DNA of 64,000 bases, taken from positions 27,261-91,260 of the forward strand of contig CALHSW010000054.1 of assembly GCA_938038735.1 (NCBI GenBank), given 5' to 3'. Under the pieces are notes generated by a model that worked only from the letters and a program-made list of their open reading frames with translations, made no database searches and was not told where the DNA came from. Shown in pieces: positions 43,801 to 53,800 of this stretch; the stretch's first letter is position 1; each line of letters starts with the position of its first letter. A program made the translations under genes and the position numbers. This DNA is from an uncultured Bacteroidia bacterium (GTDB lineage: Bacteria; Bacteroidota; Bacteroidia; Bacteroidales; CAJPTX01).

Positions 43801-46800
43801 TACCATCATCCTCCTGCCGACTCCCCTTCGGATTCCGCACCCCGATCATCAGCACCTTCACGGACGACAGCGTGGGATGCCCCACCACGGTCACCCGCCG
43901 CGCCCCATCAGCCACGCTATAGGGTACCTGCACCGACAGCGCTCCACTGCTCCCCCGATACGCCGCATCGCGCTCCAGCTTCGCTGAGCGAAACAGCTCC
44001 ATATCTACATCTATGGCATTCTCCGCGGGCCACACCACCAACCGATCGGCATCCCGATTATTGCTATACACCCCCGGCGGGGTCAGCCGCAGGGGCACCT
44101 CGTACTCGTAGTAGTTATTCGTGTAGTCGCTCCCCAATCGGAGAAAGAGCGTGAGCTCCCCATCCTGCAGCGGCTGCCCAGGAATGGCCTCGGCGTGCAC
44201 GTCCATGGCGATTCGTTTGTAGTCACGCAAATCGTAACCCACATTCTTAAAAGCCGCGCGCGCATCCCCATCGCCAAGGTTTTGCACCGAGAGCATCATG
44301 GACTGTTCATTCAGCTCGTTCTCCACCGCCTGCGTTGCGTCTATCTCTCGTGTCACATCGGGCGGCAACACGTAGTTCACCGGCTCGCGGTGCGCATTCT
44401 CCTCTATATTCACCGCCGACACATCGAAGAGCGTGGCGCTCTGCTGCACCCCGCCCAGCGATTCGTGCGCCGCAAGCAACGAACGCTCGTAGCGCCGCCA
44501 CTCGCCCCGCACCAGGGCCAGCGTGGCAAACCGGAGCACCACCGGCTTGTCGAACCCTTTTAGGTACATACGCATAAAGCGGATCGACTTGAAATCTTCT
44601 ATGTACCCCACCCGCTGCGCAAACTCCTTCACTGGCACCTTGAATTGATACCACGCCACCTCCGACTCGTTCCCATTGGCCAGCTTCACCTTCGCAATCA
44701 CCCTATCGCTCACGTAGTTACGCCCTATCTCAAGCGACTCGGGGCGCAGCTCCACCCTATAGTGGTAGTAGCTCTCGTTATCGCTCAGCGTATTGTCCCT
44801 ATTTACGTCTTCCACATCGGGTATCGTTGTGGCCGAGGTGGGATAATCTTCCGGCGATTGCTCCGCCGTGGGGCTATTGCCCTCTGTATTATTGAAATAC
44901 TTATAGCGATCGAGAATACCAACCTCCTGCTCATCGTATGCACTCGAACGGAAGTAGTGGAAGTCGTCGGACGCAGGGTCTTTCTGCGCCTGCGCCAACG
45001 CCTCAGCCTCTACCACCCCGCCGAGATCCTCCAGGTAGGGGGTGAACTTCAGCTGCTCGTCCGTGCTGGATAGACCATCCAAACCGACATCCTGCTTTTT
45101 TCGCGCCTCGGGGTCATTATCAAAAGCCAGCACCGTCGACTGCACGCCCGGCACACGCCCCCATGCCGTCTCCCTCGCCGGGGGATCCTCCGCACGCACC
45201 GGCAACCCATTCTCAAAAAACTTCTGGCCATCCCGAAGCACATCCTCCGACACGTTCCCCAAATCAATGTAAAGGTCGCCCCCGCCACCGCCCATTCCCT
45301 CCACGAAGGGATCCATCAGCCAAAACTCCACGTACTCTATATTCGACTGCTCAAAATCGGTCACCGGCAACGAGCGCATCATCCCGCCCCACCGCTTCGC
45401 AGGGGTCTGCAATGTTCCATCCGCATTCACGCCATTCGCATCAAAATTGTAGGGGCCACGCTCCGCCGGATAAAACGCCATATTCAGCACTGGGATCGTT
45501 GTGGGTAGCCCTTGCGGCGTATTGCGATTCGGAAAGATTTCCCGCTCCTCCACCTCTCGCACCAAGTGGCTGCTCTGCGTGTCGGGATTGTTGCGTATGT
45601 GCTTGGGGGTCAATGAGGAGTTCCTTAAAAACAGCGGGTCAATGCTATACCATGCCAACCGCGCCCGATTGTACCCATAGCGTAGGTCGTTCACGAGACT
45701 CCCTTCAGGGAACATCGGCAGCCCCTGCGGCGTACTCGCCAAGCTCCAGGCGCTCCACATACGCAGGTCAATCTGCGATTTATTCGCCTCGAAATCATCC
45801 AGGTACACGGAGCCGCGCTTGTCCATATGGCGCGACTGCCCCGGGATGAAATGGGCTACCTCCGCATCAATCGACACGGACGATGGCTCTTTGGTATCCA
45901 GAAATGGGAGAAAATCTACCGCCTTGGTCAGCCAGGGCGCCTCCTGCTCGTATGAGAAGTTCAAGCCCCATATCGTGTTTGACACCGCCTCCCCGCCATA
46001 ATTCACCTTCTTGGTGAAAGGGCGTTCCGACAAATTCATCACCGTGGCGCCCAGCATCATGCGGTCGGAAATCTTGTAGTCAAAGTGCGTCCCGAGCAAT
46101 GACTTTACCTGCAGATCGAACCCAAGGTTGCTTTCAAGCGAAATCTTTATCGGGGTACCCGACTCCAGCAGCCCCTGATTGATGATCTTCACGGTTCCCA
46201 CGAGGTAGTCCACCACGTAGTCAACATTCTCCTCCAAGCGTCGCCCCCCCGCCGTAACCATCACTGATCCCCGCGGCACATTCGGCGCATTGAGCGGAAT
46301 CTCATTGCTACTGCTGGTTCTGTACTCGCCCTTTAGCACAAACTTATTCTTCTCCGCCACCTGCCGCGCCTTTGAGAGCGTCGAATCGTACAGCTCCGTG
46401 TAGGCAATCTCCTTGCCCAGCTCTACGTCCCCTAGCTTCATGGCAAGATGCCGACCAAACGGCTCCACCTCCGGGAAGATGATTCTTCCCCGCCGCGACT
46501 CCACCGTCACCCCCTCGATATAGTCAAAGACCCCATCAGGCCCAGCATTCTGCTGGCCATTCAGATTGTCCAACCCCAACACGCTCAGCAACGGCGTATT
46601 GGCGCAAGCCCCCCGCGTCAAGTAATTTATCGGGGTGCCTATCTCATCATCCTGGTAGAGCACATCCAGCGTGAAGCTATCCGGCGACATTTGGTACGCC
46701 CCGATAGAATATATATTCTTCATCATCAAGTGCCACGTAGGCATGTTGGGCGAAAGCTCTGTGCCCTTCAGCAGCTTCACGTACAACGCCTGCGGCGCCG

Positions 46801-48211
46801 TCACCCCATCGCTCGTCAAATCGCCCACCTTATACGCCCTGCCGCCTATCGTGTACTCATAGGCCACCGCCAGCACCTCATCGCTATTCAGCGCCACATT
46901 GAGCGAAATGTACCCCAGCTTAGCGTTTAGCGTATACTCGCTCGGTGAGAGCAAGCGGGCGTTCTCCAGCTTCTCGTAGTCCTGCCCATTGCGAAAGTTA
47001 TGGCTCGTGGCCAAGGGACTCAGCAGCGCCGTGGCATCCGATAGGGTGCGCGCCCCGGCGTACGCTCCGCTTGACATCTGATCGTATAGGCTATTGCTCT
47101 CGTTGCTTGGCACCCTCCCTGAGCCCGAAACAAAACTCTTCGCGTAGATATTCTTCCCCGGCTCGCCCAGGTCAACAAACGCGAGGAGATCCCGAGAATT
47201 GTCAAAACGCCCCTGCTTATTGGTCACCCACACCTCTAGCTTCGTCACCTCCACCCCACTGCTGATGAGCGGCAGGAAGCGAAGCGACGCATCGTAGTTC
47301 TCGTAGAAGTACTGCGACAGAAAGAAATGCCTATTCGCCTCATACTCATCGGCGCGTACCTCAAAATCCCGCGTCTGCGCGCCGCCCTTCACCTCTATGG
47401 TTTGCGATTGGCCCTTGCGCTGCGAAAAGATGCTCGTCATGGTCAAGCGCCCGAACTGCAGCGCAGTTTTAATACCAAATAGGTTTTGGCTACCCTGAAT
47501 GAGCGTGCCTGGCAACGGCATCGACACATTGCCAGCCTCTATCTTCTGTATGATTTCGTCCTCGTACCCCGTGTACTCGAGCTTCACGTTCTGCTCAAAA
47601 TCGAACGTTGCCTCCGTGTTGTACTTCACATCCAGGCGCAGCTTGTCACCGATACGCCCCACGAGATTGATGGCGAGCTTCGCCTGGAAATCAAACGTGG
47701 TGTTGCTGCGCATATCCTCCTGGATGGTGTAGTTCTCCGTTTTAGAATTGATGATTCCAAACAGCACCTCCGCGCTCCCCTGCGGAATGATCTCTATCTC
47801 GTTGGTTCCAAATATTTTATCAAACGTTTTGCCACCCACCCGCAGCTTGGGCAGAAGGCCGCCCCCCGCGGGGCCATCATCCCCGCTGCGCTGCGAACGC
47901 CAGTAGTTTCGCATCTGCTCCTCCCGCTGCAAAGCCCTGTACTCCTCCGCGGAGACCACGTGCGGGCGTCCCAAAATGCGGTTCCCTATTTTTTCGTACA
48001 CCACGTAGGTGCCCGTGGCAGGGTCGTAATGCGCCTCAAAACTTGAATTGCTCGGCGTGCCGAGCCACTCGCCATGCGTGACTCCGCCCCGCGGCTGCGC
48101 CAACGCCGCGAGAGGGAACACCAATAGCAACAGCGGCAGCAGCAGGAATCGTCGCCACCCCCCATCTATGCTCCACGCCAAGCCCCCAATCCTTACTCCC
48201 TGCACGCTCAA
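40889..48211 (-). CDS. sprA: T9SS outer-membrane translocon SprA/Sov
   Basis: The giant outer-membrane barrel through which all T9SS substrates leave the cell; SprA has a 36-strand barrel with a lateral gate. The 2440-residue length is typical. A signal peptide (LLLPLLLLVFPLAALAQ) is followed by conserved SprA segments including LPKLRVGGKTFDKIFGTNEIEIIPQGSAEV, DKLRLDVKYNTEATFDFEQNVKLEYTGYEDEIIQKIEAGNVSMPLPG, then many amphipathic strands and a C-terminus (FGVSARFVLEQ) ending in a hydrophobic/aromatic strand. It lies four bases after ruvA. The porP operon begins after its stop codon, so the pore and the motor genes are side by side. Confidence 0.97.
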   Translation of the reverse strand: MSVQGVRIGGLAWSIDGGWRRFLLLPLLLLVFPLAALAQPRGGVTHGEWLGTPSNSSFEAHYDPATGTYVVYEKIGNRILGRPHVVSAEEYRALQREEQMRNYWRSQRSGDDGPAGGGLLPKLRVGGKTFDKIFGTNEIEIIPQGSAEVLFGIINSKTENYTIQEDMRSNTTFDFQAKLAINLVGRIGDKLRLDVKYNTEATFDFEQNVKLEYTGYEDEIIQKIEAGNVSMPLPGTLIQGSQNLFGIKTALQFGRLTMTSIFSQRKGQSQTIEVKGGAQTRDFEVRADEYEANRHFFLSQYFYENYDASLRFLPLISSGVEVTKLEVWVTNKQGRFDNSRDLLAFVDLGEPGKNIYAKSFVSGSGRVPSNESNSLYDQMSSGAYAGARTLSDATALLSPLATSHNFRNGQDYEKLENARLLSPSEYTLNAKLGYISLNVALNSDEVLAVAYEYTIGGRAYKVGDLTSDGVTAPQALYVKLLKGTELSPNMPTWHLMMKNIYSIGAYQMSPDSFTLDVLYQDDEIGTPINYLTRGACANTPLLSVLGLDNLNGQQNAGPDGVFDYIEGVTVESRRGRIIFPEVEPFGRHLAMKLGDVELGKEIAYTELYDSTLSKARQVAEKNKFVLKGEYRTSSSNEIPLNAPNVPRGSVMVTAGGRRLEENVDYVVDYLVGTVKIINQGLLESGTPIKISLESNLGFDLQVKSLLGTHFDYKISDRMMLGATVMNLSERPFTKKVNYGGEAVSNTIWGLNFSYEQEAPWLTKAVDFLPFLDTKEPSSVSIDAEVAHFIPGQSRHMDKRGSVYLDDFEANKSQIDLRMWSAWSLASTPQGLPMFPEGSLVNDLRYGYNRARLAWYSIDPLFLRNSSLTPKHIRNNPDTQSSHLVREVEEREIFPNRNTPQGLPTTIPVLNMAFYPAERGPYNFDANGVNADGTLQTPAKRWGGMMRSLPVTDFEQSNIEYVEFWLMDPFVEGMGGGGGDLYIDLGNVSEDVLRDGQKFFENGLPVRAEDPPARETAWGRVPGVQSTVLAFDNDPEARKKQDVGLDGLSSTDEQLKFTPYLEDLGGVVEAEALAQAQKDPASDDFHYFRSSAYDEQEVGILDRYKYFNNTEGNSPTAEQSPEDYPTSATTIPDVEDVNRDNTLSDNESYYHYRVELRPESLEIGRNYVSDRVIAKVKLANGNESEVAWYQFKVPVKEFAQRVGYIEDFKSIRFMRMYLKGFDKPVVLRFATLALVRGEWRRYERSLLAAHESLGGVQQSATLFDVSAVNIEENAHREPVNYVLPPDVTREIDATQAVENELNEQSMMLSVQNLGDGDARAAFKNVGYDLRDYKRIAMDVHAEAIPGQPLQDGELTLFLRLGSDYTNNYYEYEVPLRLTPPGVYSNNRDADRLVVWPAENAIDVDMELFRSAKLERDAAYRGSSGALSVQVPYSVADGARRVTVVGHPTLSSVKVLMIGVRNPKGSRQEDDGNAKSGVVWVNELRLSKIADKGGVAALLAMNARMADFGNVSVTGRVTTAGFGGLEDRVQQRVKEDSYEYDVSANMEFGKFFPSRWQVSIPLYVGYGQRYVLPKYNPLDEDIKFRDALRNLDDQRERDSLRRLVLDVSEHRSVNLTNVRVNQGNARAPKLYDPSNFSFDYAYTEQRAHNVKTEYRREHSHRGGMAYVYNAPAKSVEPFRRVAWMRSNYLALIRDFNFSPLPRQLSFRTEMDRRYGEQQLRNLKSPMLKIAPTYAKSWEWRRTYGLSWDLMRSLRFDFSADNLSTIDEPEGAAGRGLYGEAKRVWRDSVLAGVRRMGRNKQYNHRMSANYNVPLNKIPGLGWLTATANYTTEFRWDAAPLFADSLNFKPGNTLQNSQTNQLMAQANLVSLYSMVPYLERVNRKFDRFANGQPMEEKVKYKEVRYEQERFTVAENRARTVTHNLQAEDVKVEVYNAEGQQVESSVEEISNRKLRVRVKGGVQRGKVVVTGRKPQSSFTAQTVLDAGLRVLMSVRSVSVSRSETRGTFVPGYLPSTMLLGFSGFKNAAPGGAFVFGVQDSEFGQRAAERGWLSADSSVQDAYKMTRSETWNYRVTVEPFPYMRIEVSGNRTFSKNRAEYYRQLADGEFHAINPHVSGSFSITGVFIATAFDRASSKTRYESAAFTRFRESRLAEAQRLAEQRAAGGVYKNVAGPDGTFPEGYGALSPAVLLPTFLSAYMGGGSTWGRALFPKIPLPNWQFTYDGLSRIAAVRDVLRQLSLRHGYRANYTIGAYASNDAFMPSADGFSYATDAQGNFIEAYNVNAITISEQFSPLVGVDIGFVNQLTAKAEVRKNRTLTMSFANNQLTDMDGWELVVGAGYRFENLPLLMKTQLGGRKVSRSELRLQADFGMRETKTILRKLVEGTNTPTAGMRNYTIKFTADYMLSEQITLRMYFDHAVNKPLVSLSFPNSNTSFGVSARFVLEQ

Positions 48212-48215
48212 TACT

Positions 48216-48800
48216 CTACATTCGCTTTAACGCCAGCTTCACCAAGGCCTCCACGCTCAGCGCCCCATCCTTCTTCAATAGCTCGTCCAGCGTCTTTTCT
48301 GTTGGGGCCTTGGCAAAGCCCAACGTCATAAGCGCCGAGAGCGCCTCCTGCCGAACGCTGCTGCCCGCCCCGAACGCCGCGCCGCTGGCATCCGCCTGCA
48401 CGCCGCCCACCTTCTCCGCAAGGTCAACCACAATACGCTGCGCCGTCTTTAGCCCGATGCCTTTCACCCGCTTGAGCATATCCACATTCCCCTCGCCAAT
48501 GGCCTTCACCAGCTCCTCCGCGCTGAATGCCGAGAGCGCCATCCGCGCCGTGGCAGGCCCTACGCCCGACACCGTGATTAGCAGGCGGTAGAGTCCACGC
48601 TCGGCGCGATCGGCAAAGCCGTACAGCTCTATCGCATCCTCCCGCACGTTCTGATGCACGTAGAGCCGCACCTCCCTCTTCCCTTCCAACGCCTCGTACG
48701 TTTGCATCGATATTTGGAGCGCGTAGCCGATTCCACCAGCCTCCACCACGGCCATCGTGGCCGTCAGCTCCGCAAGTATGCCCTGTATGTAGTCGTACAT
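48216..48800 (-). CDS. ruvA: Holliday junction branch-migration protein RuvA
   Basis: DNA-binding subunit of the RuvAB branch-migration complex; RuvA tetramers hold the Holliday junction. The 194-residue protein has the N-terminal OB fold (MYDYIQGILAEL), two helix-hairpin-helix motifs (VSGVGPATARMAL and VKGIGLKTAQRI) and the RuvB-binding C-terminal domain (SSVRQEALSALMTLGFAKAPTEKTLDELL). It lies between pdxA (12 bases) and sprA (four bases). Coupling of ruvA with sprA is a common Bacteroidota arrangement. Confidence 0.97.
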   Translation of the reverse strand: MYDYIQGILAELTATMAVVEAGGIGYALQISMQTYEALEGKREVRLYVHQNVREDAIELYGFADRAERGLYRLLITVSGVGPATARMALSAFSAEELVKAIGEGNVDMLKRVKGIGLKTAQRIVVDLAEKVGGVQADASGAAFGAGSSVRQEALSALMTLGFAKAPTEKTLDELLKKDGALSVEALVKLALKRM

Positions 48801-48812
48801 ATCTACAAAACG

Positions 48813-49943
48813 CTACTCTTGTCCCTGCGTCTCGCCCCCATCACCTCCGCCCTGCCCCTCAGCCCCAGCCTTCCATTTACTAGCACTCCGCGCCCGCAAT
48901 TCCTCCTGCACATTTATGCGCAATGCATTTTCCTGCAGGTCCCGCTCCCTTGCGCGCGTCCGCACCACCTGCACCGCCAAGTAAACGGCGGAGCGGAACG
49001 ACTGCGCCGAGGCCTCGCCCTTGCCCGCTATGTCAAACCCAGTGCCATGGTCGGGCGACGTACGCACCACCGGCAGCCCCGCGCTAAAATTCACCCCCCG
49101 ATCGAACGACAACGCCTTGAATGGAATCAGCCCCTGGTCATGGTACATGGCCAGCACCCCATCAAAGTCGCGCCACCGCCCCGCGCCAAAAAAGCCATCC
49201 GCGGCGTAGGCTCCGCTCACCGCTAAGCCCTTTGCATTCGCCGCGGCTATCGCTGGCTCTATCACGCTCAGCTCCTCACCGCCCAATGCGCCTCCCTCCC
49301 CCGCATGCGGGTTCAGCCCCAGCACCGCGATGCGCGGCCCATCCAGGCCGAAATCCTCCCGCAGCGACTTTGCCAACGCATCTATCTTCGCTTCCACCCG
49401 CGCCTGCGTCACCGCGCCCGGCACCTCCGCGAGGCTCATATGCTGCGTTACCAGCCCCACGCGCAGCTCCTCTGCCACCATCAGCATCAGCGGATCCTGC
49501 CCCCCGCTGCACGCCGCGAAGTACTCCGTTTGGCCTGGGTAGGCAAAGCCCGCGCCCTGCATCACATTCTTATTCACCGGCAGCGTGACAATGGCATCCA
49601 AAAAGCCCGCCTTCCAATCGCGCACGCTCGCATCCAACGCGGCCATAGCCGACAGCGCCGACTCCCGCGATGGCACACCCGCCTCCACGCGCAGATCGCC
49701 CCCGACGTCCACTATATTAATGCCCCGCTCCGAGGCCTCCTTCGCGCTGCCCACCCTGGTAAACTGCGGCAGCTGTAGCCCGTAATACTTTCTGTAGTAC
49801 GCCGCGGCCCGGCTCATCCCGTAAAACACCGGCACCACCATGTCAAGCAACCGCGCATCGGAAAAGGCCTTCAAAAACACCTCGTACCCCACCCCATTGG
49901 CATCCCCCTGCGTTATCCCTACTACCGGCTTTCCTCCTATCAT
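48813..49943 (-). CDS. pdxA: 4-hydroxythreonine-4-phosphate dehydrogenase
   Basis: NAD-dependent enzyme of the DXP-dependent vitamin B6 pathway that oxidises and decarboxylates 4-phosphohydroxy-L-threonine; PdxJ then makes pyridoxine phosphate. Motifs: VGITQGDANGVG at the N-terminus, LPVNKNVM, QHMSLAEVPGAVT (with a metal-ligand His), GLNPHAGEGG and MYHDQGLIPFK, the latter two carrying the other zinc-ligand histidines. With the ATG at 49943 (AGGTGG upstream) it has 376 residues; an upstream ATG adds 16 residues. A basic, Gly-rich tail of about 25 residues is extra. First gene of pdxA-ruvA-sprA. Confidence 0.95.
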   Translation of the reverse strand: MIGGKPVVGITQGDANGVGYEVFLKAFSDARLLDMVVPVFYGMSRAAAYYRKYYGLQLPQFTRVGSAKEASERGINIVDVGGDLRVEAGVPSRESALSAMAALDASVRDWKAGFLDAIVTLPVNKNVMQGAGFAYPGQTEYFAACSGGQDPLMLMVAEELRVGLVTQHMSLAEVPGAVTQARVEAKIDALAKSLREDFGLDGPRIAVLGLNPHAGEGGALGGEELSVIEPAIAAANAKGLAVSGAYAADGFFGAGRWRDFDGVLAMYHDQGLIPFKALSFDRGVNFSAGLPVVRTSPDHGTGFDIAGKGEASAQSFRSAVYLAVQVVRTRARERDLQENALRINVQEELRARSASKWKAGAEGQGGGDGGETQGQE

Positions 49944-50035
49944 ATGACTACCACCTATTTTCTCGACTCCCGCGCGCACTCGCGCCACCACCCCCCTGTC
50001 GGACTTCGCGCGAAAGCCACGCTACACACCCCGCA

Positions 50036-50043
50036 CAAATGTA
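50036..50043 (-). promoter_or_regulatory. Bacteroidota -7 box for pdxA-ruvA-sprA
   Basis: The minus strand reads TACATTTG, fitting TAnnTTTG, about 93 bases before the pdxA ATG. The nearest upstream TTTG is only nine bases away, so the -33 element is unclear. Confidence 0.5.
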
Positions 50044-50238
50044 CAACTTTTCCAAAGAACGCATACACGAGTCGGGCAAAAGAGTAATTTGAAGTGCCTT
50101 CCACTTCGCGCCGAACCGTATGAAAATCTATGGTTGCAGCATTCCATACCCTTTGCGCCCCTTACATCCATACGAATTCCGTTAACTATTTGATTAAAAG
50201 AGGAATGCGTTTTACTCCCCTCTGCACCAACTAGGGTA

Positions 50239-50294
50239 CCCCTTCGCATCAAATTCGGATTTCTCCGGAGAAATCCGAATTTGATGCGAAGGGG
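50239..50294. repeat. 56-bp perfect palindrome, copy 2
   Basis: The 48-bp palindrome of copy 1 recurs at 50243-50290 and is extended here by CCCC/GGGG to arms of 28 bases with no spacer. The 55 bases at 50243-50297 are identical to 7816-7870. It lies between the DUF4298 gene and the pdxA promoter, both leftward, where it could act as a terminator, but neither strand has a T-run directly after it. Confidence 0.9.
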
Positions 50295-50374
50295 GTGCGA
50301 AGATGACCCAAGGGAGAAGGCTTCCTTTCCCAATCAAAACGCCCCCGCAAAAGGGTGCCAAGCCAGCCCCTACG

Positions 50375-50692
50375 CTACTCCTCTGCCTTGAGCCACGCCA
50401 ACGCCGCGGTAAGCATCTCCAACGATGCGCCCCGCATATCGCTGTAGAGGTCGTACACGGTATCTTCGCCCAGCACGCCGCATGGCATCCCGGCAGGAAG
50501 CTTCCCCGCATCGCTCGCCGTTCGATCCGCCTCCCACTCCTCACTACCGTAGTAGCGCATCAAACGACGGACATCCGACAGGTCTTTCGTCCACGTCTCT
50601 AGCGCCCCGAGCAACGCCTTAGTGTCTACGGCGCAGCGATTGCAAATTGCCTCCATCTCCGCCACGCGGGCCGCACGCTCCTTTTCTTCCAT
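50375..50692 (-). CDS. DUF4298 domain protein
   Basis: A 105-residue acidic helical protein without signal peptide or membrane span. The segment LMRYYGSEEWEADRTASDAGKLPAG...CGVLGEDTVYDLYSDM matches the DUF4298 pattern (YY.S..W..D...DE.GKLP...GVLSED..Y.L). No function is known to me. It lies alone between the terminator of the phosphatase gene and palindrome copy 2. Confidence 0.75.
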   Translation of the reverse strand: MEEKERAARVAEMEAICNRCAVDTKALLGALETWTKDLSDVRRLMRYYGSEEWEADRTASDAGKLPAGMPCGVLGEDTVYDLYSDMRGASLEMLTAALAWLKAEE

Positions 50693-50785
50693 CTCCTTTT
50701 CTCCTTATTTAATTACTAACCACGAAAGTATGATTTTTTACCCATTTTCTCGCCATGGGGGCGAAAATGCTGAACGAGGTCAATG

Positions 50786-50831
50786 TAAAAATTTGGCTGG
50801 AAGGCTGATCCACACAGCCTTCCAGCCAAAT
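50786..50831 (-). terminator. intrinsic terminator of the long phosphatase gene
   Basis: ATTTGGCTGGAAGGCT (50791-50806) and AGCCTTCCAGCCAAAT (50816-50831) are exact reverse complements around nine bases; the stem extends by one G-C. On the minus strand TTTTT runs on. It lies about 45 bases after the stop codon at 50876. Confidence 0.95.
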
Positions 50832-50875
50832 CCTAACGTTGAGTTCGCGCTACCTAGCGCTCACAGGCCAACCTA

Positions 50876-53800
50876 TTAGTCCCGCACAATGAGACGCACG
50901 CTGCGCCCCATGCTCCCCCTGAGAATATAAACTCCCGAACGTACGCCACGCAGGTCTATCCGCGTCTCGCCCGCCTCAACAGCAAAGGTGCGTACTACGC
51001 TCCCCAACATGTTGTAGAGGGTGAAGAGGTCTGGCGTACTGCTAGAGATGATGAGGAAATCGGTGGCGGGGTTTGGTCTACAGCCAATTAGCTCTGGGTT
51101 CTCCACCGCGGTAGGAGCAGTGCCATTGTTTGGGTCAGTCTCCTTGGACCCCGTGATGGTCAGCGTGCCGGTGAGCGTCATGGGCTGATAGTTGCTATTC
51201 CCTACGATATTGGCAGTTACGGTATACACGCCGGGATCAACTTTTCCATTGTTGTCGTAAATGGCCGTTGTGCCCTGCGGAAGCGTTCCCTCCACCGCTA
51301 GGCTGTGGGGCATTCCATCGTAGGCGACGGTTATATCTGGGAGAGTAACCCCCTCAATGGGCGCGGGCGTAATGCGTAGCATGCCGGGCCTAAAGGTAAT
51401 CGCATAGTTAAAAGCCTGCAGACCAGATAGATCCAATCCATACTCCCCCGCATTGATAGCACCATGGGCAGCACCAAGGAACTGCACATTGCCAAGCACC
51501 ACCGATTCGTCCTCTCCATTGACAAATCCATCGTACAGCACGCCGCCGTTCTCGTAGTACGGCTTGCCATCGTAAACTTTGGTTACGTCCTTTGCGGTCA
51601 CCGAGAGCGGGGCTGGGGTCACCCTGAACACCACGGTGGTGACCACTGGTTGATAGGTTTCGTCCCCCTCCACGGCGATACGGATGTCTGCTTCGCCCAC
51701 CCCCCTCACGTGGAGCATGCTGGCATCATCATTATCCACAGCTACAACATCGCTATTCTTGGATTTCACCGTAACGGGTTTGCCGTTCGATGCAGTGGCA
51801 GCCACGAATGCTGGGGCACCATAGGTGCATTCCGTTGCGCTGGGCGTAATGCTGGGAACCTCACGGGAATCCTGAATGGTGAAATGGGCTCGATTGGTAA
51901 CCTCCGTGTAGGAGTCGTTGGTAAAAATGGCGGCGAAGTACTCGCCCCCCACCTTTGGCAGCTCATTCTGCCCAATGGTTTTCGTTCCGTACGGTACTCC
52001 GTCGAAGTAGGTATAGGAGTAGCCCGACTCATCCGAGGAGTTCACATTGGGATCATCGTCCTTGCGGTAGATACCGATCCAATCCTTGGTGATGCCTGGC
52101 GTATTGCTCCACGTCACCACGATGGGTTCATTCAATTGGTAGGTTGATTTGTCGGTTGCAATGGTGCCGAATTTTTTACCTACCTGGAAGGACACTACGT
52201 TGCCAATAATTGTCTGTGAATTCTCCACGTAGTAGGCCGCGTAGTAGTACCCTTCAGGGAGGTTAGCGATATTGCAGTAAAGCGCATCGGCATCGGAGTG
52301 TAGATCTTTCACGGAAAAGCTCTGCTTCGGCTGATTGTGCGCCTGATCGGCGAGGTGAATGCTATCCCCCACACGAAAGACGTGCAGCACATCGTTTTTT
52401 GCTTTCGGGGCGTTTTTCAACTCGATCCGCAATTCTGTTCCTACCCGATAGTAGCCGCCATCGGTAGTTTCAGTCATAAGGCGTAGCGAGGGGGAAGGGC
52501 CGATGTAGAAGAGCGGCGTCTCCGCGTCCACGCTATACGGACTCACGCTGTTTTTGTAGTGCATCAGCACCACCCTGTAGAGACCCGGAGGGCACGCAGA
52601 CACAACGCCGGGCTTGCTGCCGCTTCCGTCCTTTACCTGAAGGTTTCGGAACGTTACTGCACCCTCCTTTTGGAATTCAGCTTTCTGCGAGGAGTCCTTC
52701 GCGGCCCAATACCAAGCTTTAGCGGGGTTCGTACCGCTCGGAGAGCCACTCCCAGCATATAGCCCTATCCACGGGGAATTATCAATCCTGGCCCCGGAGT
52801 AGGTCACCCCGATGACACTAGCTTCAAGGTCGCTATTTCCATTCAGAAACAGCTCGGCTTGAGGCTCTGCGCCACCGTCCCCAACGTTGAAGGGTACAGC
52901 CTCGCTCCACTCCGACCAATTGAGATTACGGTCGCGGTAGCGTACGCGGGCGTAGTTTATCCCCTTTTGGATAGATCCCGCAGGGAGTGCGGCTTCAAAA
53001 ATGTTCACATCCTTATTAAGATCTTTTGTGTGGTCCTTGCGACCGTCATCATCCATGCCGAAAAGGTCCTCAAAATGACGGTAATTATCGTACTGTACTA
53101 CCGAGAAGTCCTCAAACTTTGACACCTGGAATTGCGTTGAATTATACTCCTCACTACTGGGCGAACGGTACTCCGACCCCTTGAGTACGATATCCTGGAG
53201 TTTAACGGGGAAATTGATATCAAAGGTGTTGGTGATGGATGGGCGGTCGGGGCGAGTCTGATTTTTAATGCGATGGAACGAATCGACTTTTACGTTTGGC
53301 AGCCATTCGTTTACGCTCCCGATGGAGTAAGACTCTACGCTGAAGCTCTTTTTCTCTAGGTCAATGTCAATGAGCTGGAAACACCATTGGGATATGGTTT
53401 TCTGCACGTCATCATAGTTTTCCTCCTTGCCGTAGCCCCAGTACTGATCCCACGACGTGCCGCCCGAAATCATATGGTACGCAGGGGCCTCCTTGAGCTG
53501 CCCGCGGGCGTAGTTATGGTGGTGCGCGCCGATGTGGAGCACATACTTATCGAGTTTGCTCATCATTGGCACAGCGGTTTGACGCAGCCAGTGATAGATG
53601 TCGCCGATGTACTGTTCGGTTTGATAGGGGCGGTGGCTCAGCGAGATGATCCAATCCACCGTGGGATCGCTTTCCGCCGCGGCTAAGATCTGTTTGAGCC
53701 ACTGCTCCTGCCTCTCATCGCTGGCATCGGCGGTCTTTTCACTGCATAGCCCGATAAAGAGGACGTTGCCCGCTTGCCGCGCGAAGAAGTCTTCGCAGCC

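Noticed and set aside
49121..49778. Long plus-strand frames opposite pdxA
   Set aside because: These mirror the high-GC pdxA frame, are Pro/Arg/His-rich and have no homology pattern.
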